Origin: Arthrobacter pityocampae
GTDB lineage: Bacteria; Actinomycetota; Actinomycetes; Actinomycetales; Micrococcaceae
DNA: 64,000 nucleotides
Assembly: GCF_002927275.1 (NCBI RefSeq)
Contig: NZ_PRKW01000004.1
Location: forward strand, 62,001 to 126,000
Direction of reading: 5' to 3'
Position numbers and translations under genes: made by a program. Every line of letters begins with the position of its first letter. Within the stretch, counting starts at the first letter, position 1. Shown here piece after piece: positions 23,124 to 31,824 of the stretch. Below the pieces are notes generated by a model that was not told the origin of the DNA, did no database searches, and worked only from the letters and a program-made list of their open reading frames with translations.

Positions 23124-23936
23124 GTGCCGAAGACTCCCGCTGCCCGCCGCTTCCCCCGCCTGCTGATCGCGTCCTGCGCCTTCCTCTTCGTCTCCGGCTA
23201 CTTCGTGGTGCGGTTCCCGGACGTCGAGGGCGCGAGCTACGCATCGTACGGTTTCAACCTCCTGATCGCCCTGCCGGCATTCATCGCGCTCGTCCGCCAG
23301 TTCGGTGCTGCGCGGGGCACGGCGGCCCTCGCGGCCGTGTCCGTCTTCGGATACCTGATCGAGGGCTTCGGTGTCGCCACCGGCATGCCCTACGGCGAGT
23401 TCTACTACGGCGACCCGCTGGGCCCCACGATCCTCGGCCTCGTCCCGTACCTGCTGCCGCTCTCCTACGTGCCGCTGGTCATCGGCGCGGTGGCCGTCGT
23501 GTCCGGTGGTGGGTCCGCCCTGCGGAGGATCCTGCTCGGCGGGCTGCTGCTGGTGGTCATCGACGGCGTCCTCGATCCCGGTGCGGTGTCCCTGGGCTTC
23601 TGGATCTGGCCCGGCGGCGGCCCCTACTACGGGGTCCCGCTCTCGAACTACGGCGGCTGGCTGATCTCCGGGCTCGTCGCCTCCGCCCTGGTGACCTGGA
23701 TCGGCGGACGGCGCCTGACCGATGTTCCGCTCCGCCCGGGCCTGCTCGACAGCCTGCTCATCTCCATGTTCCTGTGGCTCGGCGTCTGCGTCTTCTCGGG
23801 GCTCGTGTTCCCGGCGGTACTGGCCGTCGCCCTGATCGTCCTCGTGGCACGCCGGCGGCTGCAGCTCACCCGAGCCGCTGCGTCCGACGTGCCGGCCACG
23901 GGCCGCGCGACGGTCGATGCCGCACAGCAGGCCTGA
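23124..23936 (+). CDS. cruF: CruF-type carotenoid hydratase
   Basis: A carotenoid biosynthesis membrane protein of the CruF/DUF422 family; in haloarchaea the homologue hydrates bisanhydrobacterioruberin to bacterioruberin. It has 270 residues from the GTG at 23124 (GCGAGGA eight bases before); an ATG at 23115 is possible. About seven membrane helices are seen, with the family motifs MPYGEFYYGDPLG, VIDGVLDPGAVSLGFWIWP and YYGVPLSNYGGW. It converges on crtD. Substrate assignment rests on the crtD/crtEb neighbourhood. Confidence 0.82.
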   Translation: MPKTPAARRFPRLLIASCAFLFVSGYFVVRFPDVEGASYASYGFNLLIALPAFIALVRQFGAARGTAALAAVSVFGYLIEGFGVATGMPYGEFYYGDPLGPTILGLVPYLLPLSYVPLVIGAVAVVSGGGSALRRILLGGLLLVVIDGVLDPGAVSLGFWIWPGGGPYYGVPLSNYGGWLISGLVASALVTWIGGRRLTDVPLRPGLLDSLLISMFLWLGVCVFSGLVFPAVLAVALIVLVARRRLQLTRAAASDVPATGRATVDAAQQA

Positions 23937-24058
23937 CTTACCGCACCTGACTTAGCGCATCTGCGCACAGCCTGGCCGGGCAGCTCACCCGAGCAGGCAG
24001 GCACAAACGAGACCGGACCCTTCCGGCCGGGCAGCTCACCCGAGCCGGCGGGCACGGG
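23930..24058. repeat. Tandem duplications in the cruF-crtD spacer
   Basis: The 122-bp convergent spacer is made largely of copies of gene ends. The sequence around the cruF stop is repeated with a 14-bp period (CTGACTTACCGCAC/CTGACTTAGCGCAT). GGCCGGGCAGCTCACCCGAGC occurs at 23974 and again at 24025 (51-bp period), and its core GCAGCTCACCCGAGC also lies inside cruF at 23861. No terminator-like hairpin was found. Confidence 0.75.
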
Positions 24059-25486
24059 TCAGTCGACGGGCCCCAGGCGCGCGAGTAGTTTCTGCGTGGA
24101 CATCATCGCGCCACCGAGTACCGCGGGCAGCCCGCCACCGGGGTGGACGGACGCCCCCACGCGCCACAACCACGGGCGTAGCGGATCCGAGTAGGGCGGC
24201 AGGTGGAACGGCCCGCTCATCCACGCCGGACGCACCGCACCGTAGAGCGCCCCGCCGGCCGAGCCGCGCTCGCCGAAGTATCCCGGGTCGAGGATCTCGT
24301 GGCTGCCGAAGTAGTCCTCGAGGGGCTCGGGCAGCCCGAGGACGTGCGTCGTGCGGTCGAGTTCGCGCCGTACGAAGGGGTCCTCGAGCGAGTAGGTCCT
24401 CCCGTTGGCGGGCGCGGTGAGCAGCAGCGCGAGCGTCGCGGACCCGTTGGGGTAGACCCCGTGCGCCGGGTAGTAGTTCGCGAAGGCCATGGTCTGGTGG
24501 GGTTCCTCGCCCGCTTCGAGGCTCCGGTAGAGCGCCGCCGGGTCATCGGGCATGACCACACCGTGGCGGGCTGTCCCGTCGGGGAGCGGCCGGTCGAGGA
24601 CGGCGTAGATCCCGACGGCGGAGCAGGTGAGCTTCCGCGGCGTCCGGGGTGCGCGTCCGCCCAACAGTCCGGCCAGGCGGTGCGCGTCGAGGCCGCTGAC
24701 GACGGCGTCGGCCGGGTAGCTGCCGGCGGCCGTGGTGACCCGCCGCCGTCCGATGCCCTGCGCGGGCTCGCCCGTGCGGATCTCCACGCCGGCGTCCTCG
24801 ACGACACGCTGGAGTGCCAGCACGAGTTCGTAGACGCCGCCCTCGGGGATCCAGACGCCGTCCTCGGCCATGATGGCCGGCATGCTCGCGTAGAGAGCGG
24901 GTGTCCGGGTGGGGCTGACGCCCGCGTTGAGGGTGTGGATGGCGATGACCTCGCGGAGCCCCTCGGGCAGCCACGGCAGGCTGTCGAGATAGCTGCGCGT
25001 GGTGAGCCTCCGACCGTACAGTGCCCCGAGCCGGGCCAGTGCAGGGTAGGACGACTTCTCGAGCGGGCCCGTGGTGAGCAGGCGCGACACGTCCTCGCCG
25101 AGGACGCCGTGCTCCGCCGCGAAGCGCGTCCAGGCCGGATGCCACGGATGGCCCTCCGGTACGGGCAGGGCGCACGCCTCACCGCGGTAGTAGTAGGTCC
25201 CGACCTCCGGCAGCCGTTCGAGGCGGACACCGGCGATGTCCGCGGCGGGCGTCGCGCCGGAAGGTGCGACGGCGTCGAGCAGGCCCAGGAGTTCCTGCCA
25301 CACGCCCGGGAAGGTGACGAGCGACGGACCCGTGTCCATGCGCTGCCCCGAGACCTCGACGCGGCGGCTCTTGCCCCCCACGTGGTCCGAGGCTTCGAGC
25401 AGCGTCACGCTGTGGCCTGCGCGTCCGAGGAGGGCCGCGGCGGTCAGGCCGCCGATCCCGCCCCCGACGACGACGACCCGGCTCAT
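24059..25486 (-). CDS. crtD: CrtD-type carotenoid 3,4-desaturase
   Basis: A 475-residue FAD-dependent desaturase of the CrtI/CrtD family. It has the N-terminal VVVVGGGIGGLTAAALL motif, the GGKSRR and MDTGPSLVTFPGVW segments, and a C-terminal GASVHPGGGLPAVLGGAMMS motif typical of CrtD/CrtN-like enzymes. The ATG at 25486 overlaps the stop of the upstream prenyltransferase gene (ATGA). In the haloarchaeal bacterioruberin route CrtD introduces the 3,4 double bonds after C5 addition; pairing with crtEb and cruF makes that the favoured role. It is clearly diverged from the crtI at 6353. Confidence 0.82.
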   Translation of the reverse strand: MSRVVVVGGGIGGLTAAALLGRAGHSVTLLEASDHVGGKSRRVEVSGQRMDTGPSLVTFPGVWQELLGLLDAVAPSGATPAADIAGVRLERLPEVGTYYYRGEACALPVPEGHPWHPAWTRFAAEHGVLGEDVSRLLTTGPLEKSSYPALARLGALYGRRLTTRSYLDSLPWLPEGLREVIAIHTLNAGVSPTRTPALYASMPAIMAEDGVWIPEGGVYELVLALQRVVEDAGVEIRTGEPAQGIGRRRVTTAAGSYPADAVVSGLDAHRLAGLLGGRAPRTPRKLTCSAVGIYAVLDRPLPDGTARHGVVMPDDPAALYRSLEAGEEPHQTMAFANYYPAHGVYPNGSATLALLLTAPANGRTYSLEDPFVRRELDRTTHVLGLPEPLEDYFGSHEILDPGYFGERGSAGGALYGAVRPAWMSGPFHLPPYSDPLRPWLWRVGASVHPGGGLPAVLGGAMMSTQKLLARLGPVD

Positions 25487-26349
25487 CGGTGGAGTCCGAA
25501 CGTCAGGGCGACGACGAGCTGGACGCCCGCGACGGTCCCGGCCACGTACGGGAAGGCGATCGAATACCGGTACAGCCGGTGGCCCGTCTCCGGCCGGGGA
25601 TCCCGGTACAGGCCCAGGAGCAGTCCGCCGGCGATCAGGGTGTTCACGACGGCGACCGGGATGTTGACCAGCGCGAAGCACACCGTCGACACCGCCCACC
25701 AGGCGCCGCTCCAGGCGACGACACCGCGGGGTCCGAGCCGCACGGCCGTCGTCGTGATGCCCACGCCGCGGTCCTCGTCGATGTCCTGGACGGCGTCGTA
25801 GGTGTGCTTGGCCGCGCTCCAGGCCATGAGGCCGAGTGCGGCGGCCCAGACCGGCGTGCCGCCGAGGGCGTAGGGGACGAAGACGAGCGGGAAGGCGTAG
25901 GCCGCGTTGCTGAGGGAGTCGAGGTACGGCCTGGCCTTGAAGCGCAGCGGTGGCGCCGAGTAGAACACGAAGACGAGGGCGTACAGCGCGATCCAGGCGA
26001 GGGCCGGTGGCGGCAGGGTGGCCGCGAACCAGGCGAGGAACGGCAGGTTCGTGACGAGCACGGCGATCCAGATGGCACGGACCTCGGAGGCTCTGATCCT
26101 GGCACCCTCGAGCGATCCCTTCCGCGGATTCAGGGCGTCGGTGTCCTGGTCGAAGATGTCGTTCACGCCGTAGATCAGCAGGTTGAACGGCAGGGTCAGC
26201 CAGAGAAGGAGGGCGAGGGCCTCCTCCTCCCAGAACGTCCCGGTGAGCCACATGCCGACGACGCCGGTGCCGAGCGTGTTGATCCAGAGGACCGGCCGGG
26301 AGATGTGGACCATGCGAAGCGCCGCTGGCGCAAAACCTGCCTGGGGCAC
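25483..26349 (-). CDS. crtEb: Lycopene elongase, UbiA superfamily (CrtEb/LyeJ type)
   Basis: This membrane prenyltransferase should add C5 units to the ends of lycopene to make C50 carotenoids. I choose the GTG at 26349 (288 residues), since GAGGAGGA lies eight bases upstream; ATG at 26313 lacks such a site. Asp-rich motifs are NDIFDQDTD (63-71) and DAVQDIDED (185-193). NPRKGSLEGA and YSAPPLRFKARPYLDSL strongly recall corynebacterial CrtEb. About eight to nine helices are seen. It is coupled to crtD by ATGA overlap. No crtYe/crtYf cyclase genes are present, arguing for acyclic products. Confidence 0.86.
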   Translation of the reverse strand: MPQAGFAPAALRMVHISRPVLWINTLGTGVVGMWLTGTFWEEEALALLLWLTLPFNLLIYGVNDIFDQDTDALNPRKGSLEGARIRASEVRAIWIAVLVTNLPFLAWFAATLPPPALAWIALYALVFVFYSAPPLRFKARPYLDSLSNAAYAFPLVFVPYALGGTPVWAAALGLMAWSAAKHTYDAVQDIDEDRGVGITTTAVRLGPRGVVAWSGAWWAVSTVCFALVNIPVAVVNTLIAGGLLLGLYRDPRPETGHRLYRYSIAFPYVAGTVAGVQLVVALTFGLHR

Positions 26350-26417
26350 TGCGGGTGTCCTCCTCGGACGGACGGGCGCTCGCGGGGACGCGGAGCCCTC
26401 CTGCGCTGGATGGTCCC

Positions 26418-26423
26418 AGCCTA
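26418..26423 (-). promoter_or_regulatory. Possible -10 element of the crtEb-crtD operon
   Basis: TAGGCT on the minus strand, 69 bp before the GTG start, matches the -10 seen before rplJ and mshD. No well-spaced -35 is visible, so the call is tentative. Confidence 0.3.
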
Positions 26424-26498
26424 CGGGGTCGCCGACCCGCCCGGCGCAAGGGCGTGGAGCAGCGGGGCGGCCGGTGAGGAGGGCGGTCCACGTGTGTC

Positions 26499-26504
26499 TA
26501 GAAT
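26499..26504 (+). promoter_or_regulatory. Possible -10 element of pfkA
   Basis: TAGAAT lies 69 bp upstream of the pfkA ATG in the 223-bp divergent spacer with crtEb. It is the best TANNNT match in the spacer on this strand. The -35 side is weak. Confidence 0.35.
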
Positions 26505-26572
26505 CATAGGCGGGCCCGACGGCGTGCTCCTGTTGGACAACCCCACCCTCCCTCGAAGGAACCCCACGCCAT

Positions 26573-27598
26573 ATGAAGATCGGAATCCTCACCAGCGGCG
26601 GCGACTGCCCCGGACTCAACGCCGTGATCCGCGGCGCCGTCCTCAAGGGCATCAAGGTCCACGACCAGGAGTTCGTCGGATTCCGGGACGGCTGGCGCGG
26701 CGTCGTCGAGGGCGACGTCATCGACCTCCCCCGGCACGCGGTGCGCGGCATCTCCAAGCAGGGCGGCACGATCCTCGGGACCTCCCGCACCAACCCGTTC
26801 GAGGGCAACGGCGGTGCGGAGGTCGTGAAGGCGAACATGCAGCGCCTGGGCATCGACGCGATGATCGCGATCGGCGGCGAGGGCACGCTCGCTGCGGCGA
26901 AGCGGCTGACGGACCTCGGCCTGAACATCGTCGGCGTCCCGAAGACCGTCGACAACGACCTCGACGCCACCGATTACACCTTCGGCTTCGACACCGCCGT
27001 GCAGATCGCCACCGAGGCCATCGACCGCCTGCGCACCACGGGCGAGTCCCACAGCCGCTGCATGATCGCCGAGGTCATGGGCCGCCACGTCGGGTGGATC
27101 GCCCTGCACGCCGGCATGGCCTCCGGTGCCCACGCCATCCTGATCCCCGAGCAGCAGACCAGTGTCGAGCAGATCGCCGAGTGGGTGTCCACGGCCAACG
27201 CCCGCGGGCGCGCGCCCCTCGTCGTCGTCGCCGAGGGCTTCGTGCCCTCCCACATGGAACAGGCCCACTCCGAGCGTGGCCTCGACACCTTCGGCCGTCC
27301 CCGGCTCGGCGGGATCGCCGACCAGCTCGCGCCGGAGCTCGAGGCCCGCACGGGCATCGAGACCCGTGCCACGATCCTCGGACACATCCAGCGCGGCGGG
27401 GTCCCGACGTCGTTCGACCGCGTCCTCGCCACGCGCCTCGGCATGGCCGCCGTCGACTCCGTGCGGGACGAACTGTGGGGCACCATGGTGGCGCTCAACG
27501 GCACGGAGATCGCCCATGTGGGCTTCGAGGCCGCCCTCGGCAACCTCAAGCGGGTCCCCCAGCACCGCTACGACGAAGCCTCCATCCTCTTCGGCTGA
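26573..27598 (+). CDS. pfkA: 6-phosphofructokinase (probably ATP-dependent)
   Basis: This glycolytic kinase phosphorylates fructose 6-phosphate. It has 341 residues from the ATG at 26573, preceded by GAAGGAA. Substrate motifs are GGDCPGLNAVIRG, the catalytic PKTVDNDL, MGRHVGWIA and GHIQRGG. The phosphoryl-donor site reads GGEGT: glycine in the position where pyrophosphate-dependent enzymes have aspartate, so ATP is expected even though the PKT lysine resembles the mixed actinobacterial group. The GNAT gene follows three bases later. Confidence 0.93.
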   Translation: MKIGILTSGGDCPGLNAVIRGAVLKGIKVHDQEFVGFRDGWRGVVEGDVIDLPRHAVRGISKQGGTILGTSRTNPFEGNGGAEVVKANMQRLGIDAMIAIGGEGTLAAAKRLTDLGLNIVGVPKTVDNDLDATDYTFGFDTAVQIATEAIDRLRTTGESHSRCMIAEVMGRHVGWIALHAGMASGAHAILIPEQQTSVEQIAEWVSTANARGRAPLVVVAEGFVPSHMEQAHSERGLDTFGRPRLGGIADQLAPELEARTGIETRATILGHIQRGGVPTSFDRVLATRLGMAAVDSVRDELWGTMVALNGTEIAHVGFEAALGNLKRVPQHRYDEASILFG

Positions 27599-27601
27599 CC
27601 C

Positions 27602-28306
27602 GTGGAACTGGATCCCGGCACGGTCTCGATCATCCAGCTCGCCTGGTCGCGACTGCTCGGGCTCGACGACGACGCCCTCGCGAGCGGCCCCGATCGCCTC
27701 TACGCGGTCGACGACGACGCTTCGGTCCTGACCTTCGTGACCCTGTTCGGCCGCGAGGTGTTGCGCGGACCCGGCTGGGCGGTGGATGCCGGACGCGCGA
27801 TGGCCTCGACGGAGCTGCGCAGCCACTCGACGCTGCTCACGCTCAGCCGGGAGCACGGCGGCCGCGGTCTCGGTGAGGCGCAGCTGTACTTCTGTGACGA
27901 CCTGCCGCGGCTCGAGGGACCGCCCGCCGTGGTGTCCGGTGAGGCCTCGCTCGTCCGTGAGCTCGAACGCCGATGCCCGCCCGACGACGTCGCCGAGGCC
28001 GGCCTCAGTACGGTGGAGCACCCGTTCGTTCTGGTCGACCGGGACGATCCTGCCGCTCCCCTGGCCGGGGCCGGCTACGACATCTGGCAGGGCATCCTCG
28101 CGCACGTCACCGTCATCACCCCGCCCGAGGAACGACACAAGGGCTATGCGGGGCGGGTGGCCGCCGTCGCGGTCGAGGACGCCATGGCCGCCGGGCTCGT
28201 GCCGCAGTGGCGTGCACGGACCGACAACACGGCGTCCCAGCGGACCGCACGCCGTGCCGGGTTCGCCTTCGCGGGGACGCAGACCTCGGTCCTTCTCGGA
28301 GCCTGA
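27602..28306 (+). CDS. GNAT-family acetyltransferase
   Basis: A 234-residue protein starting at a GTG three bases after the pfkA stop, so probably co-transcribed. The C-terminal half has the GNAT fold: TPPEERHKGYAGRVAAVAVEDAM supplies the acetyl-CoA loop and NTASQRTARRAGFAFAG the last helix and strand. The N-terminal half resembles no domain I can name. The substrate is unknown. Confidence 0.75.
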   Translation: MELDPGTVSIIQLAWSRLLGLDDDALASGPDRLYAVDDDASVLTFVTLFGREVLRGPGWAVDAGRAMASTELRSHSTLLTLSREHGGRGLGEAQLYFCDDLPRLEGPPAVVSGEASLVRELERRCPPDDVAEAGLSTVEHPFVLVDRDDPAAPLAGAGYDIWQGILAHVTVITPPEERHKGYAGRVAAVAVEDAMAAGLVPQWRARTDNTASQRTARRAGFAFAGTQTSVLLGA

Positions 28307-28370
28307 GCGCTGCGCCCGTACGTCCTGCGGAAGCTTCGACGCCGTCGAGGGCGTGTCAGCACGGGACACG

Positions 28371-28531
28371 CCGCAGGAGGACGGCGACCGACGGGCGAAG
28401 CCCCCGCAGTCGGTCCGGGTGGCCGGGCATCCGCCGCAGGGGGACGGCAACCGGGTCCGGGTGGCCTGGCATGCGCCGCAGGGACTGGCTCAACAACTCC
28501 AGCCCTGCGCAGGGATACGCCGCAGGGACTA
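28371..28531. repeat. Repeats in the GNAT/ankyrin convergent spacer
   Basis: The 222-bp spacer has no gene. GGTCCGGGTGGCC(G/T)GGCAT followed by CGCCGCAGGG occurs at 28412 and 28454 (42-bp period). CGCCGCAGGGACT with 14 similar bases after it occurs near 28473 and at 28508, the latter running through the ankyrin gene stop codon. Another CGCCGCAGG copy is at 28372. Confidence 0.65.
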
Positions 28532-28930
28532 GCCCAGCAGCTCCAGCAGCTCCGTCCGCCCGAACATCTCGGCCGCGGCCCGGGCCGAGGGCGTTCCGGC
28601 GTCGGGGTCGGCTCCGGCGTCGACGAGCAGCCGCACGACGTCGTCGTGCCCCTTGAAGACGGCACCGGCGAGGGGTGTCTGGCCGCGGTCGTTGACCTGG
28701 TCCGCTTCCGCTCCCCGTGCCAGCAGGTCGCGCACGATCGCCGGGTGGCCGTTGTACGCGGCGAGCATGAGCAGGCTGTCGCCCGCGGTGTTCGTCAGGG
28801 TGAAGGGCACCCCGGCGTCGAGGTACCGCACCAGCGTGGCGCTGTCACCGGCCCGCGCGGCATCGAACAGGGAGTGTGCGAGAGCGATCGCGGCCGCGGC
28901 GTCGTCCGGAGTACCCTGACCGGCGCTCAT
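28529..28930 (-). CDS. Ankyrin-repeat protein
   Basis: 133 residues containing about three ankyrin repeats (DSLLMLAAYNGHPAIVRDLL; QTPLAGAVFKGHDDVVRLLV; TPSARAAAEMFGRTELLELL). Such proteins mediate protein contacts; no enzymatic role is implied. The ATG overlaps the ygfZ stop codon (ATGA), so the two are coupled. Small ankyrin proteins encoded next to ygfZ may interact with it, which is inference. Confidence 0.88.
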   Translation of the reverse strand: MSAGQGTPDDAAAAIALAHSLFDAARAGDSATLVRYLDAGVPFTLTNTAGDSLLMLAAYNGHPAIVRDLLARGAEADQVNDRGQTPLAGAVFKGHDDVVRLLVDAGADPDAGTPSARAAAEMFGRTELLELLG

Positions 28931-30012
28931 CGGGGCGCCTTCAGGAACCCTGCGGCCCGGCCGACGACCTGCCCGGCATCCGGCGCCACGATGACCTCCT
29001 GGCCGGCGGCGTAGGGCTCGTCCCCGTCCTGGACCACCAGATCCGCAGCGGCGTCGACGGATCGCTTGAGGACGGCGAGGGCGATCGGGCCCATCTCGTA
29101 GTGGTGGCCGACGGATGTCACCCTGCCCACCGTGCGGCCGTCGCTGAGGACCGGGCTCCCGGGTTCGGGGAGGGTGTGCTGGCTGCCGTCGAGGTGCAGG
29201 AAGGTGAGCCGGCGCGGCGGGTGCCCCAGGTTGTGCACGCGCGCGATCGTCTCCTGCCCCTTGTAGCAGCCCTTCGCGAGGTGGACGGCGGTACGCAGGA
29301 GGTCGAGCTCGTGCGGGATGGTCTTCTCGTCGGTCTCGAACCCGGGCCGCGGCCGCCAGGCCGCGATGCGCAGCGCCTCGGCGGCCAGCGACCCTGCCAG
29401 CGCGCGTCCCGTGGCGGACACCGCGGCCTCCAGTCCGTCACGCGGCACGAGGTACTCGAACCAGGGCCGTTCACGGCCCGGGTGAACGCGCTCGTCGACG
29501 ATCGCGTAGGAGTATCCGCCGGGTACGACGGCGGGCCAGGGGTCTTCCCACACGACGCCGTCACCGCTCGGCAGGGCCTTCGTCGTTCCGAGGACGGCCC
29601 AGTCGGTCGTGGCGTCGGCCACCTCGACGCGGAGCATGAACTTCATGCGCTCGAGCCACGCGGCCAGCGGCGCCGCCTCACTGCCCTCGGTGATGAGCCA
29701 GGTGGTGGTGCCGTCGTCGATGACGTGGGACGCGTACTCGATGCGGCCCTGCACCGTCAGGAGCAGTGTCTCGGAGCTCTGGCCGGGCCGGAGGCCCAGG
29801 AGCAGCTGGGAGGAGAGCGTGTTCAGCCAGCTCAGGCGGTCGGGCCCGGAGACGGTGACGACGCCGCGCTGCGACAGGTCGACGACGGCCTCCCCGGCGG
29901 CGAGGAGCCGCTGCTCACGGAACGGATCGCCGTAGTGGGATGCCACGCCGGCGTCGGCTCCGCCGCCCTCGACGGCACCGGGTCGGCTCAGCAGGGGGCT
30001 TCGTGAGGTCAT
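28927..30012 (-). CDS. ygfZ: YgfZ/GcvT-like folate-binding protein
   Basis: A 361-residue tetrahydrofolate-dependent protein of the YgfZ family, which supports iron-sulfur cluster assembly or repair. The diagnostic KGCYKGQE motif is present near residue 247, with GPDRLSWLNTLSSQ at the N-terminus as in GcvT. It lies between a nitrobindin-like gene (46 bp upstream) and a coupled ankyrin gene, all on the minus strand. Confidence 0.9.
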   Translation of the reverse strand: MTSRSPLLSRPGAVEGGGADAGVASHYGDPFREQRLLAAGEAVVDLSQRGVVTVSGPDRLSWLNTLSSQLLLGLRPGQSSETLLLTVQGRIEYASHVIDDGTTTWLITEGSEAAPLAAWLERMKFMLRVEVADATTDWAVLGTTKALPSGDGVVWEDPWPAVVPGGYSYAIVDERVHPGRERPWFEYLVPRDGLEAAVSATGRALAGSLAAEALRIAAWRPRPGFETDEKTIPHELDLLRTAVHLAKGCYKGQETIARVHNLGHPPRRLTFLHLDGSQHTLPEPGSPVLSDGRTVGRVTSVGHHYEMGPIALAVLKRSVDAAADLVVQDGDEPYAAGQEVIVAPDAGQVVGRAAGFLKAPR

Positions 30013-30058
30013 TGCTACAACGCCTTCCAGGCGGGTCGTTCCGGGTCTCGCGGACGCG

Positions 30059-30658
30059 TCAGGAGACTTTCTTCAGGATCGCGGAGGCGTGAGCCTCGAG
30101 GGAGTTCCCCTGGGCCGCGACGTCCCAGCGCCAGTACAGGTTGCCGTCCACGAGGCCGAACAGCCGGGTGGCCGCCACGTACTCCTTGGAGTGCTGGCCG
30201 CGCATCACCAGGTCCGTGCTCAGCTGGATCTGCGGGCCCTTGATGCTCCCGTAGTAGAGCTCGGCGATACCGCCGGGGTGCACCACGGTGGCCGTGATGT
30301 CGAAGCCGCCGGCGTCGTTGCGGAACTGCTCCACCTCGTCGGCGGTCTTGAGGGCCGGGACGATGTCCGCGGGACTCAGGCCGGGTCCGACGTCGGAGTC
30401 GTTCAGCTTGCGGTCGAGCGCCCAGAACCCGCTCTCGGCGGACAGCGGGCGCAGCTGCGCGCCCTGCTCGTCGATGAGCCACGATTCGGCACTGTACTGC
30501 AGGTACGGCAGACCGTTCTGCGAGAACACGACGCGCTGCGAGAAGCGCTCCGATTCGGCGGTGCCTTCGCCGAGCATCCCCGTCCCCTCCCAGGTTCCGA
30601 GGAGCCACGACAGCGGGACGAGCTCGGGTGTCAGGTCGGTGGGCAGTTCGATCGACAT
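30059..30658 (-). CDS. Nitrobindin-like heme-binding beta-barrel protein
   Basis: A 199-residue protein of the FABP-like/THAP4 heme-domain family. It has the family start LSWLLGTWEGTGMLG, a run of beta-strand segments, and a C-terminal WDVAAQGNSLEAHASAILKK in which the histidine would be the proximal heme ligand. M. tuberculosis Rv2717c is a known relative. The likely role is heme/NO-related chemistry; fatty acid binding is not supported. Confidence 0.82.
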   Translation of the reverse strand: MSIELPTDLTPELVPLSWLLGTWEGTGMLGEGTAESERFSQRVVFSQNGLPYLQYSAESWLIDEQGAQLRPLSAESGFWALDRKLNDSDVGPGLSPADIVPALKTADEVEQFRNDAGGFDITATVVHPGGIAELYYGSIKGPQIQLSTDLVMRGQHSKEYVAATRLFGLVDGNLYWRWDVAAQGNSLEAHASAILKKVS

Positions 30659-30679
30659 AGGACCTCCGGGGTCAGTCGG

Positions 30680-30793
30680 CTACTTCTGGCCCTTGTACAG
30701 GCGCGTGATGACGAGGGCCGCGAAACCGGCCATGCCGAGACCGGCGACGACCAGCAGCGAGATGAAGAAGATTTCAAGGGCAAGGATGGACAT
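30680..30793 (-). CDS. 37-residue single-helix membrane protein
   Basis: The minus strand encodes a 37-residue protein from the ATG at 30793 to a TAG, beginning MSILALEIFFISLLVVAGL and ending RLYKGQK. One hydrophobic helix covers most of it, with a short basic tail. TGGGAG lies just upstream of the ATG. It sits 21 bp before the nitrobindin-like gene on the same strand. The ribosome site, helix and tail argue for a real gene; the function is unknown. Confidence 0.6.
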   Translation of the reverse strand: MSILALEIFFISLLVVAGLGMAGFAALVITRLYKGQK

Positions 30794-30892
30794 GCTCCCA
30801 TCCTAACGCCCGCTCCGGAGCAGGGATGCCCGTGGCCGGCGACCGCCGGTAGGACCCCGTCCGGGCTCCGGCGACCCGGCTCGCCGCTGGGC

Positions 30893-31645
30893 TCAGGCGA
30901 GGAACAGGGTGTCGAGGAAGTACACGACGGCGCCGGTCGCCAGGACGGGGGCGACGCCGGCCGCGATGGCCGCGATCCGGTCCATCGACGCCTCCCGTGC
31001 GACGAGCAGCCGGCGGGTCCCGGCGATCACGGCGCCGCACGCGAGCCCTACGACCGCGGCGGGGAGGGCCGGCACATCGGTGAAGAGCAGCGCACCGAGC
31101 GGGCCGGCGAGCGCGGCGAGGACGACGGCGGTGGGGGCGACGAGGCGGTCCGGCAGGGGCAGCAGGCACACGGCGATCGCCACGAGGATGCTGACGCCGG
31201 TCACCAGCGTCATGCCGGAATCGGCGGCGTTGACGGCCAGGCGATCGGTGGCCACCCAGCCCGACCCCATGGCCACGGCCACGACGCCGGAACTCGCCCC
31301 GAGGGTCGATTCCAGGCGGAGGCTCTGGCCGGTCCCCCGCAGGAGCTGGATCATGAACACCGCGCCGACGCCGAGCGCCACGGAGACCGGGAACCAGGCC
31401 AGGAAGAACGGCCCGGGGACGGTGGCGGCGAGGACGACGGCGAGCAGCGCCGGGAGTCCGATCGCGGCCGACAGGCTCTTCCGGGCCGGCACGCGGAGGA
31501 TGTAGGGCCAGCCGACGGCGGTCAGGAGGCAGAGGGCGCCGACGGCTATGGCGACCGCCGTGGCGGAGATGTAGGAGGACGCGACGATCGCTCCGGTCGC
31601 AATGGCCGCGGCTCCGGCCGCTGCGGCCACACTCGTCCTCTTCAC
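30893..31645 (-). CDS. Polytopic membrane protein of unknown function
   Basis: A 250-residue protein with about eight or nine hydrophobic helices and almost no soluble regions. It is very rich in Ala, Val and Gly. No transporter or enzyme motif is seen. It begins with [11 protein letters not shown] at the ATG at 31645 and diverges from glnR across 179 bp. I do not recognise the family. Confidence 0.7.
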   Translation of the reverse strand: MKRTSVAAAAGAAAIATGAIVASSYISATAVAIAVGALCLLTAVGWPYILRVPARKSLSAAIGLPALLAVVLAATVPGPFFLAWFPVSVALGVGAVFMIQLLRGTGQSLRLESTLGASSGVVAVAMGSGWVATDRLAVNAADSGMTLVTGVSILVAIAVCLLPLPDRLVAPTAVVLAALAGPLGALLFTDVPALPAAVVGLACGAVIAGTRRLLVAREASMDRIAAIAAGVAPVLATGAVVYFLDTLFLA

Positions 31646-31733
31646 CCGAGCAATACTGCCCTACCCGTGCTGGTGCGGGAAAAAGCCGCGCCGCCGCCGG
31701 AGGCCGGCGTGCAGTGCATCACACGGCGGAGGC

Positions 31734-31739
31734 TATACT
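31734..31739 (+). promoter_or_regulatory. -10 element of glnR
   Basis: TATACT, a near-consensus -10, lies 85 bp upstream of the glnR ATG. The -35 side is weak. The remaining leader contains no obvious reading frame. Confidence 0.45.
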
Positions 31740-31824
31740 TGACCAAATTTCTACCACGTCCTCCTCCCGTCCGGGCGGGGGACGCCGGTGCCCGATGATG
31801 CGCATTCCCGACCGTGGAGGACAC

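Noticed and set aside
23124-26349. Decaprenoxanthin or sarcinaxanthin pathway
   Set aside because: The heterodimeric cyclase genes crtYe/crtYf that accompany crtEb in those clusters are not found; crtD and cruF are present instead.
26573-27598. Pyrophosphate-dependent phosphofructokinase
   Set aside because: The donor-site motif is GGEGT with glycine where pyrophosphate enzymes have aspartate; ATP use is more likely.
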